Source of the DNA: Lucinisca nassula
Taxonomy: Eukaryota; Mollusca; Bivalvia; Lucinida; Lucinidae
DNA: 64,000 bases
NCBI GenBank assembly: GCA_963580285.1
Contig: OY757023.1
Coordinates: forward strand, 86,763,108-86,827,107
Reading direction: 5' to 3'
Part shown: positions 31,273-42,166 of the stretch, piece by piece
Numbering within the stretch: the stretch's first letter is position 1
Layout of the letters: each line of letters starts with the position of its first letter
Made by a program: the position numbers and the translations under genes
Notes under the pieces: model-generated
What the model was told of the DNA's origin: nothing
The model's database searches: none
What the model saw: only the letters and a program-made list of their open reading frames with translations

Positions 31273-31800
31273 ATGCCAAAAGAGGTATGGTGAGTGAGTG
31301 AGTGTTCGAGTTTTTGCATCCCACCAACAGTTAAGGTCCTACAGAGACGGGACCTCGGTTTAAAGGCTAATCCGAAAGTCTGGAGAAGCCCGGGATCGAT
31401 CCCCCGACCCCTGGTTTACAGCACGGAGGCTTCTAAAGAGTAGACTTGCCCAAGTCTATCTAAAGAGGTATGGTTGAATATGGTGAAGAAATGTGGGTCA
31501 TTCAAAGTCATTCAAGGTGATGAAACAGCAATTACGCAGAAATACGCTACGGTAGTTCAAACGGGAAGCCGACAAATGTACGTCTTAAGTGGAAGGGCTA
31601 CAAGGGTCGTTAACTACTTCAAAATCAATCTACAAATAGGATGTTGCAAGACCCGGCGGGGATCGAACCCGCGACCTTTTGATCGATCTCGGACGCCACC
31701 GAATATTCCGTTGCTTGAGCCTGCAAACTATTTGTACTTTTTATTTGGGGTTTTAAGACCCTTTCAAGATAATGTAACTTATATCGAGCCAATTGTTAAC
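31273..31800. repeat. Segmental duplication, copy 1
   Basis: Contains an S1 SINE (about 31291-31434, -) followed by GAGGTATGGTTGAATATGG, CGACAAATGTACGTCTTAAG, GGATGTTGCAAGACCCGG, a tRNA-like stretch (GGGGATCGAACCCGCGACC) and GACCCTTTCAAGATAATG. The same order recurs at 32038-32535. Confidence 0.8.
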
Positions 31801-32001
31801 CCTTATCTTGCTGAATATTCATCTAAGCCACACCCATTTCTGTCCATCAGCCAATCAAATTACTTGATATAATTTATTGCTACAAATTCATAAACTGAAT
31901 GCCAAACAGTGTAGATCCTGATCAGATGGCTTCTTCACATAATCTGGATCTACACTGTTTCCAAAGATTGGGGTTATCGTGAACAGAATGATAAGAGTTA
32001 A
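31796..32001 (-). mobile_element. C2 MITE
   Basis: TTAACCCTTATCTTGCTG to GATAAGAGTTAA; hairpin 31903-31970 with the inner arm damaged (GGCTTCTTCACATAATCTGG). Inverse of 18025-18231. Confidence 0.8.
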
Positions 32002-32037
32002 GAGTGAGTGAGTGTTGAGTTTTACGCCGCACCAACC

Positions 32038-32535
32038 ATGGCAAAAGAGGTATGGTGATTGAGTGAGTGAGTGTTCGAGTTTGACATCCCACCAACAGCT
32101 AAGGTCATACGGAGACGGGACCTCGGTTTAAAGACTCATTCGGAAGTCTGGAGAAGCCCGGGATCGATCCTTCGATCCCTGGTTTACAAGGCGAGTAGCG
32201 TAACCACTACACCACGGAGGCTTCTAAAGAGGTATGGTTGAATATGTGGGTCATTCTTACGCAGAAATACGTTACAGTAGTCCAAACGGTTAATCTTTCA
32301 CAAGAACCGACAAATGTACGTCTTAAATCAGTGGGGGCTACAATGGTCGTTAACTACATGTACTCCTTAATCAATATGCAAAAAAGGATGTTGCAAGACC
32401 CGGCAGGGATCGAACACGGGACCTCTTGATCGATCTCGAACGCCAACGAGTATTCCGTTGCTTGCGCCTGCAAACTTACTTGGGGGTTTAAGACCCTTTC
32501 AAGATAATTTATCTTATATCGAGCCCATTGTTAAT
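32038..32535. repeat. Segmental duplication, copy 2
   Basis: Same order as copy 1, including the S1 SINE and the GCAAGACCCGGCAGGGATCG tRNA-like segment. Diverged by many substitutions and indels, so not recent. Confidence 0.8.
32055..32225 (-). mobile_element. S1 SINE in segmental copy 2
   Basis: GAGTGAGTGAGTGTTCGAG to CCACGGAGGCTTC on the minus strand, bracketed by AAAGAGGTATGG on both sides. The same bracket occurs in copy 1, so the SINE landed before the duplication. Confidence 0.8.
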
Positions 32536-32606
32536 CGGAGTTTGGCACCGCCTTTCCGTTGTAGGCAAGGCTCGAACCCTTTGTAGTTTTGTTTCAATTC
32601 AACAGG

Positions 32607-32911
32607 TTGGTTGGTTGGTTGATTTGAGGTTTAACGTCCCCGTCAACACTGTAAAGGTCATTTTGGAGACGTTGCTTCCAATTTTGTGGGACTTTTACCC
32701 GACATTGAGATGAAATGACATCTCAAGCCCTGTCGCCCAATGAGACCAATAGGGTTTATATGCATGGACGGTCCGCCTCGCACCGCGGTTCCTGGGCAGG
32801 CTTAGATCCTCTAGGCGGTTTACCAGTACTAGTGTGCGGGCGGTATTCAGCTCTGCGTGGAAGCATCATGCAGCCCATATATTTCTTCAAGCCCCTATGG
32901 GCGGGGACCGA
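32607..32911 (-). mobile_element. Family B with (GGTT)n tail
   Basis: Tail GTTGGTTGGTTGATTTG rather than GTTTG repeats; TSD TCAATTCAACAGG at 32594-32606 and TCAATTGAACAGG at 32912-32924. Confidence 0.85.
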
Positions 32912-33096
32912 TCAATTGAACAGGAAAACACATGTACCTATATCCTGGACCTATATTTAGATTCGTTATAAACAGCATACACATTCGTTTTAAGGAAGTT
33001 CACATGTAATTTTTCGAGTTTCGCTGAGTAATACTATTAGTAAACAACATTCTTGTTGTTAAACAATGTACTCATGTACATATGTATGATCAAATA

Positions 33097-33336
33097 TGAG
33101 CCAGCGCACGACAAAACCTACAATAAGACATTTGCACCCAGCGAAGACTCAGATCAGCCTGCGCATCCGCGCAGTCTGATCAGAGTCTTCGCTGTGCGTG
33201 CTAATGATAGCTAAGGGCCCATTGCTCCTCCATGCAGCAAGAGAAGTCTCTGGTTTGACTATATGGATGCGCAGGCTGATCTGATTCTTCGCTGGGCGCA
33301 CATGTCTTATTGTAGGTTTTGTCGTGCGCTGGCTCA
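33097..33336. mobile_element. Family G inverted-repeat element
   Basis: TGAGCCAGCGCACGAC to GTCGTGCGCTGGCTCA, 240 bp, near-identical layout to 7270-7510. A fragment of the same family follows at 33405-33470. Confidence 0.85.
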
Positions 33337-33474
33337 AATTACAGAAATAGAACACTGCGGTTTTCATACAGCAAAATATAGGCTGCGCCAATCGAAAACG
33401 ATTCTTCTGTCAGGAGCGCACAGCGAATGCTGGTCCACGCAGGCTGATCAGAGTCTTGGCTATGCGATATATGC

Positions 33475-33765
33475 ATGTCACTTGGACCCCACCCATTGGG
33501 TCACTTGGTCCCCGCCCATTGAGTCACTTGGTCCCCGCCCATTGGGTCTTGAAGAAATAGGTTAGGCTGCGTGGTGTTTCCGCGCAGAAACCGACCGAAC
33601 TTGAGTACTGCAGGTTTAAGCCTGCCCAGGAAAAAAGTGATGCGAGACCGACCGCTCCTTAAAAACTGGCGTTCCCATGGACGGTCTCACAAAATCGGCA
33701 GCAACGTCTCAAAAATGACCTAAACAGTGTTGACGGGGACGTAATACCTAGAATCAAAATAAAAG
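33475..33765 (+). mobile_element. Diverged family B with triplicated head
   Basis: CACTTGG.CCC.GCCCATTG.GT is repeated three times in tandem (33480-33550) before the rest of a degenerate B copy ending GACGTAATACC. Confidence 0.7.
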
Positions 33766-33894
33766 TGCCATGTATACAGTAAAACTGGGATTTTCATGGG
33801 TAAACCTTATTTTTCATATTTCTGCTCTAAAATACAGACTGTATATACTCGTTAGAAACGCGTTCTAACTAGTACCTACAATCTATATTTTGAG

Positions 33895-34199
33895 AAGTTT
33901 TGTTTGTTTGATTCTAGGTTTAACGTCCCCGTCAACGCTGCAAAGGTCATTTTGGAGACGTTGCTTCCAATTTTGTGGGACTTTTACCCAACATTGAGAT
34001 GAAATGACATCTCAAGCCCTGTCGCCCAATTTAAACCAATAGAGTTTATAAGCATGGATGGGCCGCCTCGCACCGCTTTGCCTGGACAGGCTTAGATCCT
34101 CTAGGTGGTTTACCAGTATTCGTGTGCGGGTCGGTGTCAGCTCTGCGTGGAAGCATCATGCAGACCATCTATTTCTTCAAGCCCCGATGGGCGGGGCCG
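33895..34199 (-). mobile_element. Family B insertion 1 in family A
   Basis: TSD TATTTTGAG at 33886-33894 and 34200-34208, a 9-bp piece of the A hairpin arm. Confidence 0.9.
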
Positions 34200-34271
34200 T
34201 ATTTTGAGCAGAAATAAAGAAAAATATCACACATTTTTATCTTAAAATTTTCATTTTTTCGGCGATAAAGG

Positions 34272-34566
34272 TTGGTTGGTTGGTTGAATTGAGGTTTAAC
34301 GTCGCCGTCAACACTGTAAAGGTCATTTTGGAGACGTTGCTTCCAATTTTGTGGGACTTTTACCCGACATTGAGATGAAATGACATCTCAAGCACTGTCG
34401 CCCAATGAAACCAATAGGGTTTATTAGCATGCCTCGCACCGCGGTTCCTGGGCAGGCTTAGATCCTCTAAGCGGTTTACCAGTACTAGTGTGCGGGCCGG
34501 ATTCAGCTCTGCGTGGAAACATCATGCAGCCCATATATTTCTTCAAGCCCCTATGGGCGGGGGCCG
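34272..34566 (-). mobile_element. Family B insertion 2 in family A
   Basis: (GGTT)n tail; TSD TCGGCGATAAAGG(TT) at 34259-34271 and 34567-34579, taken from the A subterminal region. Confidence 0.9.
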
Positions 34567-34857
34567 TCGGCGATAAAGGTTACATTGTATTTGTGTAGGC
34601 GTGTTTTCGTACTAATATTGGGAATATGGTTGAATGAAGAAAGGGTACGCATGGTGGTTTTTATCTGCCAATTGCGCACGTTCTTGAAGAAACCTTTTCG
34701 CTTGGCTCAGCATAAACAAGTAGAACACAGTCATCTTCAGGAAATTAACAAAACGACAATTACTCACAATGGACACGGAATATGTATCAAAATCAATGAG
34801 CCTTTCTCATTGGGCGTCCAGCCTAATGCCTGACAAAGTCCGGAGCCCAGCCGTTTG

Positions 34858-35096
34858 AGGGGATGGGAACACCTGGTTGATTGTTCCGCCATTTTTCAAA
34901 GGGAGACAACTTTCGAGACTTCCTGTTCGCTTTTCTGTAAGCCCTGTTCCACTGAAAAAGGGGACTACTCTTAAAGGAAAGAATTTGCTCCTCAGGAGCA
35001 AATTCTTTCCTTAAGGGTTGACCCCCATTGACATGGGAGATAAAAGTAATTTTGCAGGAGTTGCCTCCCCTGAAGGTGTATTCATTCCCCTTAAAG
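34858..35096 (-). mobile_element. Family H repeat
   Basis: GGGGATGGGAACACC to GCCTCCCCTGAAGGTG; hairpin AAGGAAAGAATTTGCTCC-TCA-GGAGCAAATTCTTTCCTT. Inverse of 22820-23056. Confidence 0.75.
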
Positions 35097-35139
35097 CTTA
35101 ACGAGCTGGATAGTGGTCATAATGTAAACTACTATCTGA

Positions 35140-35300
35140 AAATCTGCCTTTTTTGGGCGAAAAAATGTGAGTAGCTTTTGCATTCGCGTTTGCCAAAGCT
35201 GCTCACTTTGATTTCAATAAAATATTAGTGTATATGTCATATTTAATAATAATCATGTTTCAACGAAAGTTAAATAACGGTGTCATTGGTTTTGAATAAC
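35140..35300. repeat. Repeat shared with 28605-28760
   Basis: GCGTTTGCCAAAGCTGCTC and TTGGTTTTGAATAACTGG correspond to the other copy, same orientation. Confidence 0.5.
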
Positions 35301-35311
35301 TGGACTGAGGT

Positions 35312-35594
35312 AATTACGAAAAAACACGCCTATAGAAATACATTGTAAATTTTACCGCCGATAAAACGAACATTTTAAGATGAGAAATTGTGATATGTTT
35401 CTTATTTCTGCAAAGATTATATAGATTGTGGTTACACGTTAGAACCGCCTCATCGAGGCGGTTCTAACGAGTGCCACAATCTATATTTTAAAGCAGAAAT
35501 AACAAAATAAGGTATACCCCTGTAAACCCAAGTTTTTTCTATATGAAAGAGGGGTTCAAGGGGGTCAAATTTAAGTACGCGTGTTTTCGTGATG
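35312..35594 (+). mobile_element. Family A MITE
   Basis: AATTACGAAAAAACACGCC to CGCGTGTTTTCGTGATG; palindrome around 35410-35495 with GTTAGAACCGCCTCATCGAGG. Confidence 0.8.
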
Positions 35595-35927
35595 TAAAAT
35601 TGGGCCATAATAGGTCATAATTCCCTGGAGGCATATAACTGAGAAAGAACTTTGTTTCGACGTTGAAGTGATGTTGGTTGTATGTCAACTGTAAGACAGT
35701 ATAAGGTTTCTAAAACTGTATTATTTGTGTTTATGAGGTCGCAAATTATAACATAGGGAAGGACCTCGGCTACATTCATTAGTTTACCAAAGACCCTAGG
35801 ACCGACCTGCAGTCCATAGGGATATTGGGGATTGGTTCTTCCACGACGTCTCTACAGCTCATGCTGATCTTAAGGAAAATTTTATAACATGAGGGTAAGC
35901 AACCAGTGCCTCCTTTGCCAATAGGGA

Positions 35928-36208
35928 GGCCCCCGCACATAGGGGCTTGAAGAAATATATGGGCTGCATGATGCTACCACGCAGAGCTGACTAGTACTGG
36001 TAAACCGCTTAGAGGATCTAAACCTTTCCAGGAACCACGGTGCGAGGCGGACGGTCCATGCTAATAAACCCTATTGGTTTCATTGGGCGACAGGGCTTGA
36101 GATGTCATTTCATCTCAATGTCGGGTAAAAGTCCAACAAAATTGGAAGCAACGTCTCCAAAATGACCTTTACAGTGTTGACGGGGACTGTAACCTCAAAT
36201 CAAACAAA
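35928..36208 (+). mobile_element. Family B SINE-like retroposon
   Basis: Head GGCCCCCGCACATAGGGG; perfect 14-bp TSD TTTGCCAATAGGGA at 35914-35927 and 36209-36222. Confidence 0.9.
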
Positions 36209-36223
36209 TTTGCCAATAGGGAA

Positions 36224-36754
36224 CCCTTTACGAGAAGACCCAAAGTCCGACATGGGCGGGAAAGCAAACAGATAGTCTCAATGGTTATCATTCTTGCAAA
36301 ACGACGCATACATTCCCTTCAAAGGTCAACTTCAGATGTGTTTGAAAAACATGAAAGACCCCCGGACAAAATTTCAGTTAGTCAAATAATACGGCCAAAA
36401 ACACAAAGGTTTCTCACAAGCAATACACATTGAAAACATGGTTCAAAACTCATGGTAACTGTTCACTCTGTGTGTGTTTAGGTTTTTGTCGCATACAGCT
36501 GGACACACAGTCAGGCGGGCTAGACCTATATGCCCCTCAGTCGTCCGTCTGCTAAAATCTGCTAAAATCATTAATGAACAGTATCTGTCACTCATGCTTC
36601 CGCCCTTATTCTTAACCCGCATTCTTACATTACGAGAAAAAACGACGCAATATCTGTTAACCTTGAAAGACAAATAGATTATTTGTCCTGTACACATGCC
36701 AGGTTGATTTTTCTTTGTATTTTTCACACAAAATTCGTATATTTTTTTTTTATT
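36224..36754. other. No recognisable gene
   Basis: AT-rich unique-looking DNA; two overlapping short ORFs on opposite strands have no supporting features. Confidence 0.4.
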
Positions 36755-36801
36755 CAAACAGTGAATACCCTGATCAGACGGATCTGGGTATTCACTGTTT
36801 G
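36755..36801. repeat. Minimal C-type hairpin
   Basis: CAAACAGTGAATACCCTGATC-AGACG-GATCTGGGTATTCACTGTTTG; the shortest member of the set, with a matched change (GAATA/TATTC) on both arms. Confidence 0.75.
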
Positions 36802-36886
36802 CTCAATGTCCCATATTTTGTGACGCCCGGCGTAAGTGGTTTTCAGCAAAGTCACGAGAAGTATAGGTAAAATATAAGAACACGAT

Positions 36887-37115
36887 TTAACCCTTTTTGT
36901 ACGAAATGGAATCTTCCTCCTTATATATAGCAGGAGTCCATTTTAAAGTTTAGGGGTGTCAGGTTGTGTTTTCTTCAAAAATTATTTGGAAATTGACTGA
37001 AAATTTTGCAAACCGCGTAGGCCCTGATCAGACGCCGCACTCTGTGGCGTCTGATCTGGACCTGCAATGTTTGCCAGGGTACCCGTTTTGGGGTTTCTGG
37101 TACCAAATGGGTTAA
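36887..37115 (+). mobile_element. C1 MITE
   Basis: TTAACCCTTTTTGTACG to GGTACCAAATGGGTTAA; CCTTATATATAGCAGGAG and GGGGTGTCAGGTTGTG inside; central hairpin GTAGGCCCTGATCAGACGCC. Same family at 37328, 55262, 62056 and 63298. Confidence 0.85.
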
Positions 37116-37327
37116 AACCCATTTAAATACTTTCCTTAAAGGACATTATTTGAATTTTATGAATCGAGACGGAAAGAGAGTCACACCCTGAATATTTTGA
37201 GACGAGATTATTTTCCCTCAATGTTGTCAAACATAATTCGAGAAAGTACAAATGTAGTAACATTCTTTTTAGGTTCATTCATGTTTAAGTTTACTTTTCA
37301 AAAACCTGTTTTGCTATTTATACATCT

Positions 37328-37554
37328 TTAACCCTTTTTGTACCAAATGGAATCTCCCCCCTTATATATATAGCAGTTCATTTCAAAATTTAGAGGTGTC
37401 ATGATGTGTTTTCATCAAAATTTATTTGGAAAATGACATAATTCTGGGAAACAGTGGAGGCCCTGATCAGACGCCGCGTTATGCGGCGTCTGATCTCGGC
37501 CTGCACTGTTTGTCCTGGTACCCGTTTTGGGGTTTCCGGTACCAAATGGGTTAA
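37328..37554 (+). mobile_element. C1 MITE
   Basis: TTAACCCTTTTTGTACC to GGTACCAAATGGGTTAA; hairpin inner arms CAGACGCCGCGTTATGCGGCG. Same orientation as the copy 440 bp upstream. Confidence 0.85.
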
Positions 37555-37660
37555 ATATATACAGTCGGGCAAAAGAAAAGTGCCCCTTTTCAACAAAAAG
37601 TGATGGGTATATTTTATAAGGGCAGCCGATATCAATAGGGTTCTTCTTCTACAGGTCTTT

Positions 37661-37943
37661 CGGCCCCCGCCCATCGGGACTTGGAGAAATAGATGGGCTG
37701 CATGATGCTTCCACGCAGCGCTGAATCCGCCCGCACACGAGTACTGGTAAACCCAGGCAAAGAGGCGTGAGTCGGACAGCCCATGCTAATAAACCCTGTT
37801 GGTTTTATTGGGCGACAGGGCTTGAGATGTCAATTCATCTCAATGTGGGGTAAAAGTCCCACAAAATTTGGAGCAACGTCTCCAAAATGACCTATACAGT
37901 GTTGACGGGGACGTTAAACCTCAGATCAAACACACAAACAAAA
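37661..37943 (+). mobile_element. Family B, internally deleted
   Basis: CGGCCCCCGCCCATCGGG to GACGTTAAACCTCAG; lacks about 20 bases after GTACTGGTAAAC. Perfect 13-bp TSD TCTACAGGTCTTT at 37648-37660 and 37944-37956. Confidence 0.9.
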
Positions 37944-38098
37944 TCTACAGGTCTTTGTTGATGCATCGCAAAATGTCGTCTGTTTATGTCGTTTGCTGCT
38001 ATTTCTTGCAAACTTTTCAAACATACACTTATTTTTACAAATTCGTTCCATTGTCGTCTGCTTTGTTGTCTGTTGGATACTTTAAAGTCATTGTTTTG

Positions 38099-38173
38099 CT
38101 AACAGTGTGGGTCCTGATCCTACAGCTCCCAGACGCCACATAACGCGGTGACTGCTCACGGTCTACACTGTTT
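38099..38173. repeat. Degraded C-type hairpin
   Basis: AACAGTGTGGGTCCTGATCC...GGTCTACACTGTTT with disrupted inner arms. Confidence 0.55.
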
Positions 38174-38221
38174 TCTTTTAGGGTATAAGTCCAGGTTTTC
38201 AAGCATACTCTCGGAGACGAC

Positions 38222-38497
38222 CGTTTGAATTGATGTTTACCGTCCCCGTCAACACTATTAAGGTCGTTGTGGAGACATTGCTTCCAATTGTGTGGGACTA
38301 TGAAATGACATCCCAAGCCATGCCGCCCAGTGAAACCAAAAGGCTTACATACATATGACGGTGTGACTCACATCACTTTGCCTGGGCAGGCTTAGTCCTT
38401 CTAAACGCTTTACCAGTACTCATCAATCATGTGTGGCCAGTTTCAGCTCTGCGTGAAAGCACCATGCAGCCCAACTATTTCTCCGGGGGCGACTGTC
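38222..38497 (-). mobile_element. Diverged family B copy
   Basis: GTTTGAATTGATGTTTACCG to GCAGCCCAACTATTTCTCC; head mostly lost. Confidence 0.75.
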
Positions 38498-38694
38498 GGT
38501 GCTTTGAATACGTGATTTTCTTTTCGTGGCTTATGAATTCCTCTATTATGAAATACCCAACTGTTCAATTTATGTCAAACACCTGTTCAATAAAAGTATT
38601 ATTTCTTTTTTATCCTCCTACAATATATTTTTTGCGCATCTGTTCATATTTCACAAAGATAATTTAATCTTTACAGTTTAGCACTCTCTTGGCT

Positions 38695-39030
38695 AACACA
38701 GCAGACGACAAGTTGTTGATATGTTACATATATTGTCCCAGAAAACAGGAATTGACATCTCATGCAAATTGTCTCAATTTCAAAATGTCGTCTGCTGCGC
38801 AAAAATACCCAGCATGCAGAGCGTTAACCCTCCCAACACAGCAGACGACAAGTTGTTGATATGTTACATATATTTTCCCAGAAAACAGGAATTGACATCT
38901 CATGCAAATTGTCTCCATAGGAGACAATTTGCATGAGATGTCAAATCCTGTTTTCTGGGAAAATTAGGAAAATATTTCGAATGTCGTCTGCTGCGAAAAA
39001 AATACCCAGCATGCAGAGCGTTAACCCTCC
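38695..39030. repeat. Tandem pair of GCAGACGAC hairpin elements
   Basis: Two units about 141 bp apart start AACACAGCAGACGACAAG and end TCGTCTGCTGCG..AAAATACCCAGCATGC. Unit 2 holds a long inner palindrome (AAACAGGAATTGACATCTCA and complement); unit 1 keeps only one arm. Confidence 0.8.
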
Positions 39031-39132
39031 CAACTCAGTAGACCATTACAGCTACCTATGGAATCATCGCAGATTCAGTTGAACCGGCTCCATCAGGATA
39101 TACATTGTTCCCCCCCCCCCCCCGCAAGCAGT

Positions 39133-39435
39133 TTGTTTGTTTGATTTGAGTTTTAACGTCCCGGTCAACACTGTAAAGGTCATTTTGGAGACGTTGCTTC
39201 CAATTTTGTGGGACTTTTACCCGACATTGAGATGAAATGACATCTCAAGCCCTGTCGCCCAATGAAACCAATAGGGTTTATTAGCATGGACGGTCCGCCT
39301 CGCACCGCGGTTCCTGGAAAGGCTTAGATCCTCTAAGCGGTTTACCAGTACTAGTGTGCGGGCCAGATTCAGCTCTGCGTGGAAGCATCATGCAGCCCAT
39401 ATATTTCTTCAAGCCCCTATGGGCGGGGGCCGCCT
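39133..39435 (-). mobile_element. Family B SINE-like retroposon
   Basis: TTTGTTTGTTTGATTTGAG to GGGCGGGGGCCG; TSD GCAAGCAGT at 39124-39132 and 39436-39444. A poly-C run (about 39112-39123) lies just upstream. Confidence 0.85.
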
Positions 39436-39769
39436 GCAAGCAGTAAAGGACGCGGCCAAACCAAAGCTGGAAGGGTTCACTTAAGAAATTAGGGATGTAA
39501 GGGTTAAGGTGCAAATAAAACTCAGACAGCATAAAGAAGCCCTACTAGACATAAAATATTCCAAAGTTGGTTTATGACCGTCTGGAACAATCCTTGTTGA
39601 AACCACGCTTTTCCGTAAAAATAAAATATGTCAGACAGAAAAGAAGTCGACAACATTATATTGCATCATTACATGTACCCCTTCCGTCCTCTCCACCCAC
39701 ATACATTAAAGCAATGGTATTACAGGGACATTTTATTTCCAGCAAAAAATGGCTAGAGTAAAAAATATA

Positions 39770-40036
39770 CCAGGACATCTCGTACAATGGAAGTAGGTTT
39801 GCGTGTTAGGCGGACGGTGATGGCCCTAAATAGCCGCCACATTGTGCTGCGACTGGTCGTGGCCCGGTTAACATTGTTTGCCTGCCCGTATCCCAGTGGT
39901 GGGATGTTCTAAACTTAATCAAGCTTTAGTTGTTTTGCAATATTTGCAAAGTTTATTTTGGACGTGTTGTATTATTATAATAAATTGTGATATGGGGGCC
40001 CATGATTGGAAATAAAATTTATTCTATTCTATTCTA
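39770..40036 (+). mobile_element. Probable LINE 3' end
   Basis: Ends GATTGGAAATAAAATTTATT with (CTATT)n, i.e. a polyadenylation-like AATAAA followed by a short pentamer tail, as in CR1-like LINE 3' ends. No ORF is left upstream. Confidence 0.45.
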
Positions 40037-40116
40037 CAGTATCAATAATACACAGCAACTGAAGATCCGCCTTGGAACGCTCAGTTAATAACCGGGTTTG
40101 CCAGGTTTGCACTCTG

Positions 40117-40293
40117 TAGTTGGCCATCCAATCCCACAAAAGATTGATATTTTTACTTTTGATGGCAAAATTGAGTAGAGTATGGCACCCATGCTAAATT
40201 TAATCCTTGATGTGTGTCAACAATCATAGGGGTGGATGCCACGTCTGGAAATGCGTCTGAGGCTCAGAAGTAGGTCAAAGGTCAAATGAGTGC
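40117..40293 (+). repeat. Left arm of a 3.7-kb inverted-repeat segment
   Basis: GTAGTTGGCCATCCAA, TTTTGATGGCAAAATTGAGT, ATAGGGGTGGATGCCAC and GGTCAAATGAGTGCAAAA reappear inverted at 43650-43825. Confidence 0.75.
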
Positions 40294-40534
40294 AAAATAA
40301 ACATAAAAACTACTTATAACTCTCTTTTAACACATATTTGGGGAAAATGTTTGCTTAAAATCACCATAAACTATTCAGGTGCAGTGAACAATGGAAAATC
40401 ATTATCAATGTACCCTCAATGTATGTCAGTCTTATAGGTCAGGGGTCATTTAAGTGCAAAGCTGGTGAAAAAAGGATGTTTTCTGAACACATGTTGTTAT
40501 ATTTAGCATAAGGATGTGTTGCTGACCAGTATTT

Positions 40535-41340
40535 ATTATACCCCTCCCCCTTACAAAGTATGCTATGGGGGTATATAGTTTTCGTTCTACCGTTCGTCTG
40601 TCCGTGTGTCCGTACACACAAATGGATAGATAGGTGGCTATGAACTTGGACAGAATCAATGTAAGTCAATGAGAGAAAGTGCGATTTATTCCGTTAGACA
40701 CATAAAAGGTCTGTTATGTGGTTAAAATTAGCCACCTAAGTATCAATCTTGCTCAAAATAGCCACATAAGTATCCATTTGTGAGAACGTCCGTCCTTCCG
40801 TCCGTCCATCCGTCCGTTAACATTTTGGTTAAAGTTTTACGTTAAAGTTTCTAAGACATTGTATCTTCTGAACTCTTTGATAGATTTAGTTGATACTTAC
40901 ACTGAAGTTACATACTGGTCTAAAGATTTCATTGATGCATGTCCCATCACCCACAGTGACCTTGAGGTCAAGGTCACAGACTTAGACATTTTACTTTTGG
41001 TTAAAGTTTTATGACAGAGTTTATAGATGCCTGTATGTTCTAAACTCTAAGACAAATTCAGTTGATACTTGCATCAATGTTGCATACCAGTCCAAAGATT
41101 TTGTGATGCATGTACCTTCTCCCACCCACTGTGACCTTGACCTCAAGGTCACAGACTTAGACATTTACATTTGGTTAAAATTTTATGACAAACTTTATAG
41201 ATGCCTGTATGTTCTAAACTCTAAGACTAATTCAATTGATATTTGCATCGATGTTGTATACCAGTCCAAAGATGTCATTGATGCACACCCCACCTGCTTC
41301 AGTAACATTGATGCCCACACCCCACCCACCGTGACAGAGG
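40535..41340. repeat. HINE-like element with ~166-bp tandem units
   Basis: Opens with CCCCTCCCCCTTACAAAG...GGGGGTATATAGTTTTCG and a CCGTCCGTCC run, followed by about three units containing CTTAGACATTT.A.TTTGGTTAA, GTTCTAAACTCTAAGAC and GTGACCTTGA.CTCAAGGTCAC. This layout resembles Helitron-linked satellites known in bivalves. Confidence 0.6.
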
Positions 41341-41380
41341 AACGGCCTTGGAACAGTCAGTGAAGCGAATTCCACTGGGT

Positions 41381-41405
41381 GTGTGTGTGTGGGGGGGGGG
41401 GGGGG
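41381..41405. repeat. (GT)n/(G)n simple repeat
   Basis: GTGTGTGTGTG followed by a 14-base G run. Confidence 0.9.
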
Positions 41406-42166
41406 ATGTTAAATCGATTTCATGCAGCTGCAATCCTCGCCCTTACTTCCGTCGCGATTTGGACAAATCATTTGTTGAGTCTCCTAACTCATCGGTGCAA
41501 CATCTCAAAGAACACAAAAATCAAAATTACCACAGAGATGAAACAACGGTGAGGACAGCAAGAAACCACTAAAATGCTGGAGCAAAAGAAAACCAAAAGT
41601 TGTACTCCGATACGCCCGACCAGAGACAGAGCATCATGAACCAACCAATATTACATAAAACTAAATTCTCTCTAATTCTCAGCAAGCCATTACGCTGGGA
41701 CCGTCGTAGAATCTAAGGTCTGACCCTGCGGCGTGCAATTAAAGAGGGAAGCAAAGTTGTCAACTGTGCTTGGGTTAACTACCATGCATGCAGTCTGTCG
41801 TATTACCTTTATGTTGTACCCAATTTTTTTATATCGAAGAATGATGCTACGAAATTGGGTGCTGAAGTCATTGACTTATATATATATATTTTTCTATTTG
41901 TATAGAAAGTCACCATAAATTTCGGGTTCCGATAGACCTTTTAAGACCAACATTGGATTTTGGAATTAAATCGGAATGACGTCTTCAAAATTTTAAAACT
42001 ACGTAGTATGACCCATTTTCTTTCTTATGAATGTTTTCATTGCTCTTAAAGGAACTCATTTTTGATTTTTATTTGTGTAGTTTATGATACCGATAGCCCT
42101 GATTAAGAAGTTTATATATCGGGTGTTGAAGTTAGTTAAATGACTAGACACTCTGGCAAATCGAAT

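Larger units (their letters stand above)
33766..34618 (-). mobile_element. Family A MITE carrying two B insertions
   Basis: Left part from ATACAGTAAAACTGGG through a degraded hairpin (CTCGTTAGAAACGCG), middle part CAGAAATAAAGAAAAATATC to CGGCGATAAAGG, and right end TTACATTGTATTTGTGTAGGCG. Removing the two B copies and one copy of each TSD restores one continuous A element. Confidence 0.85.
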
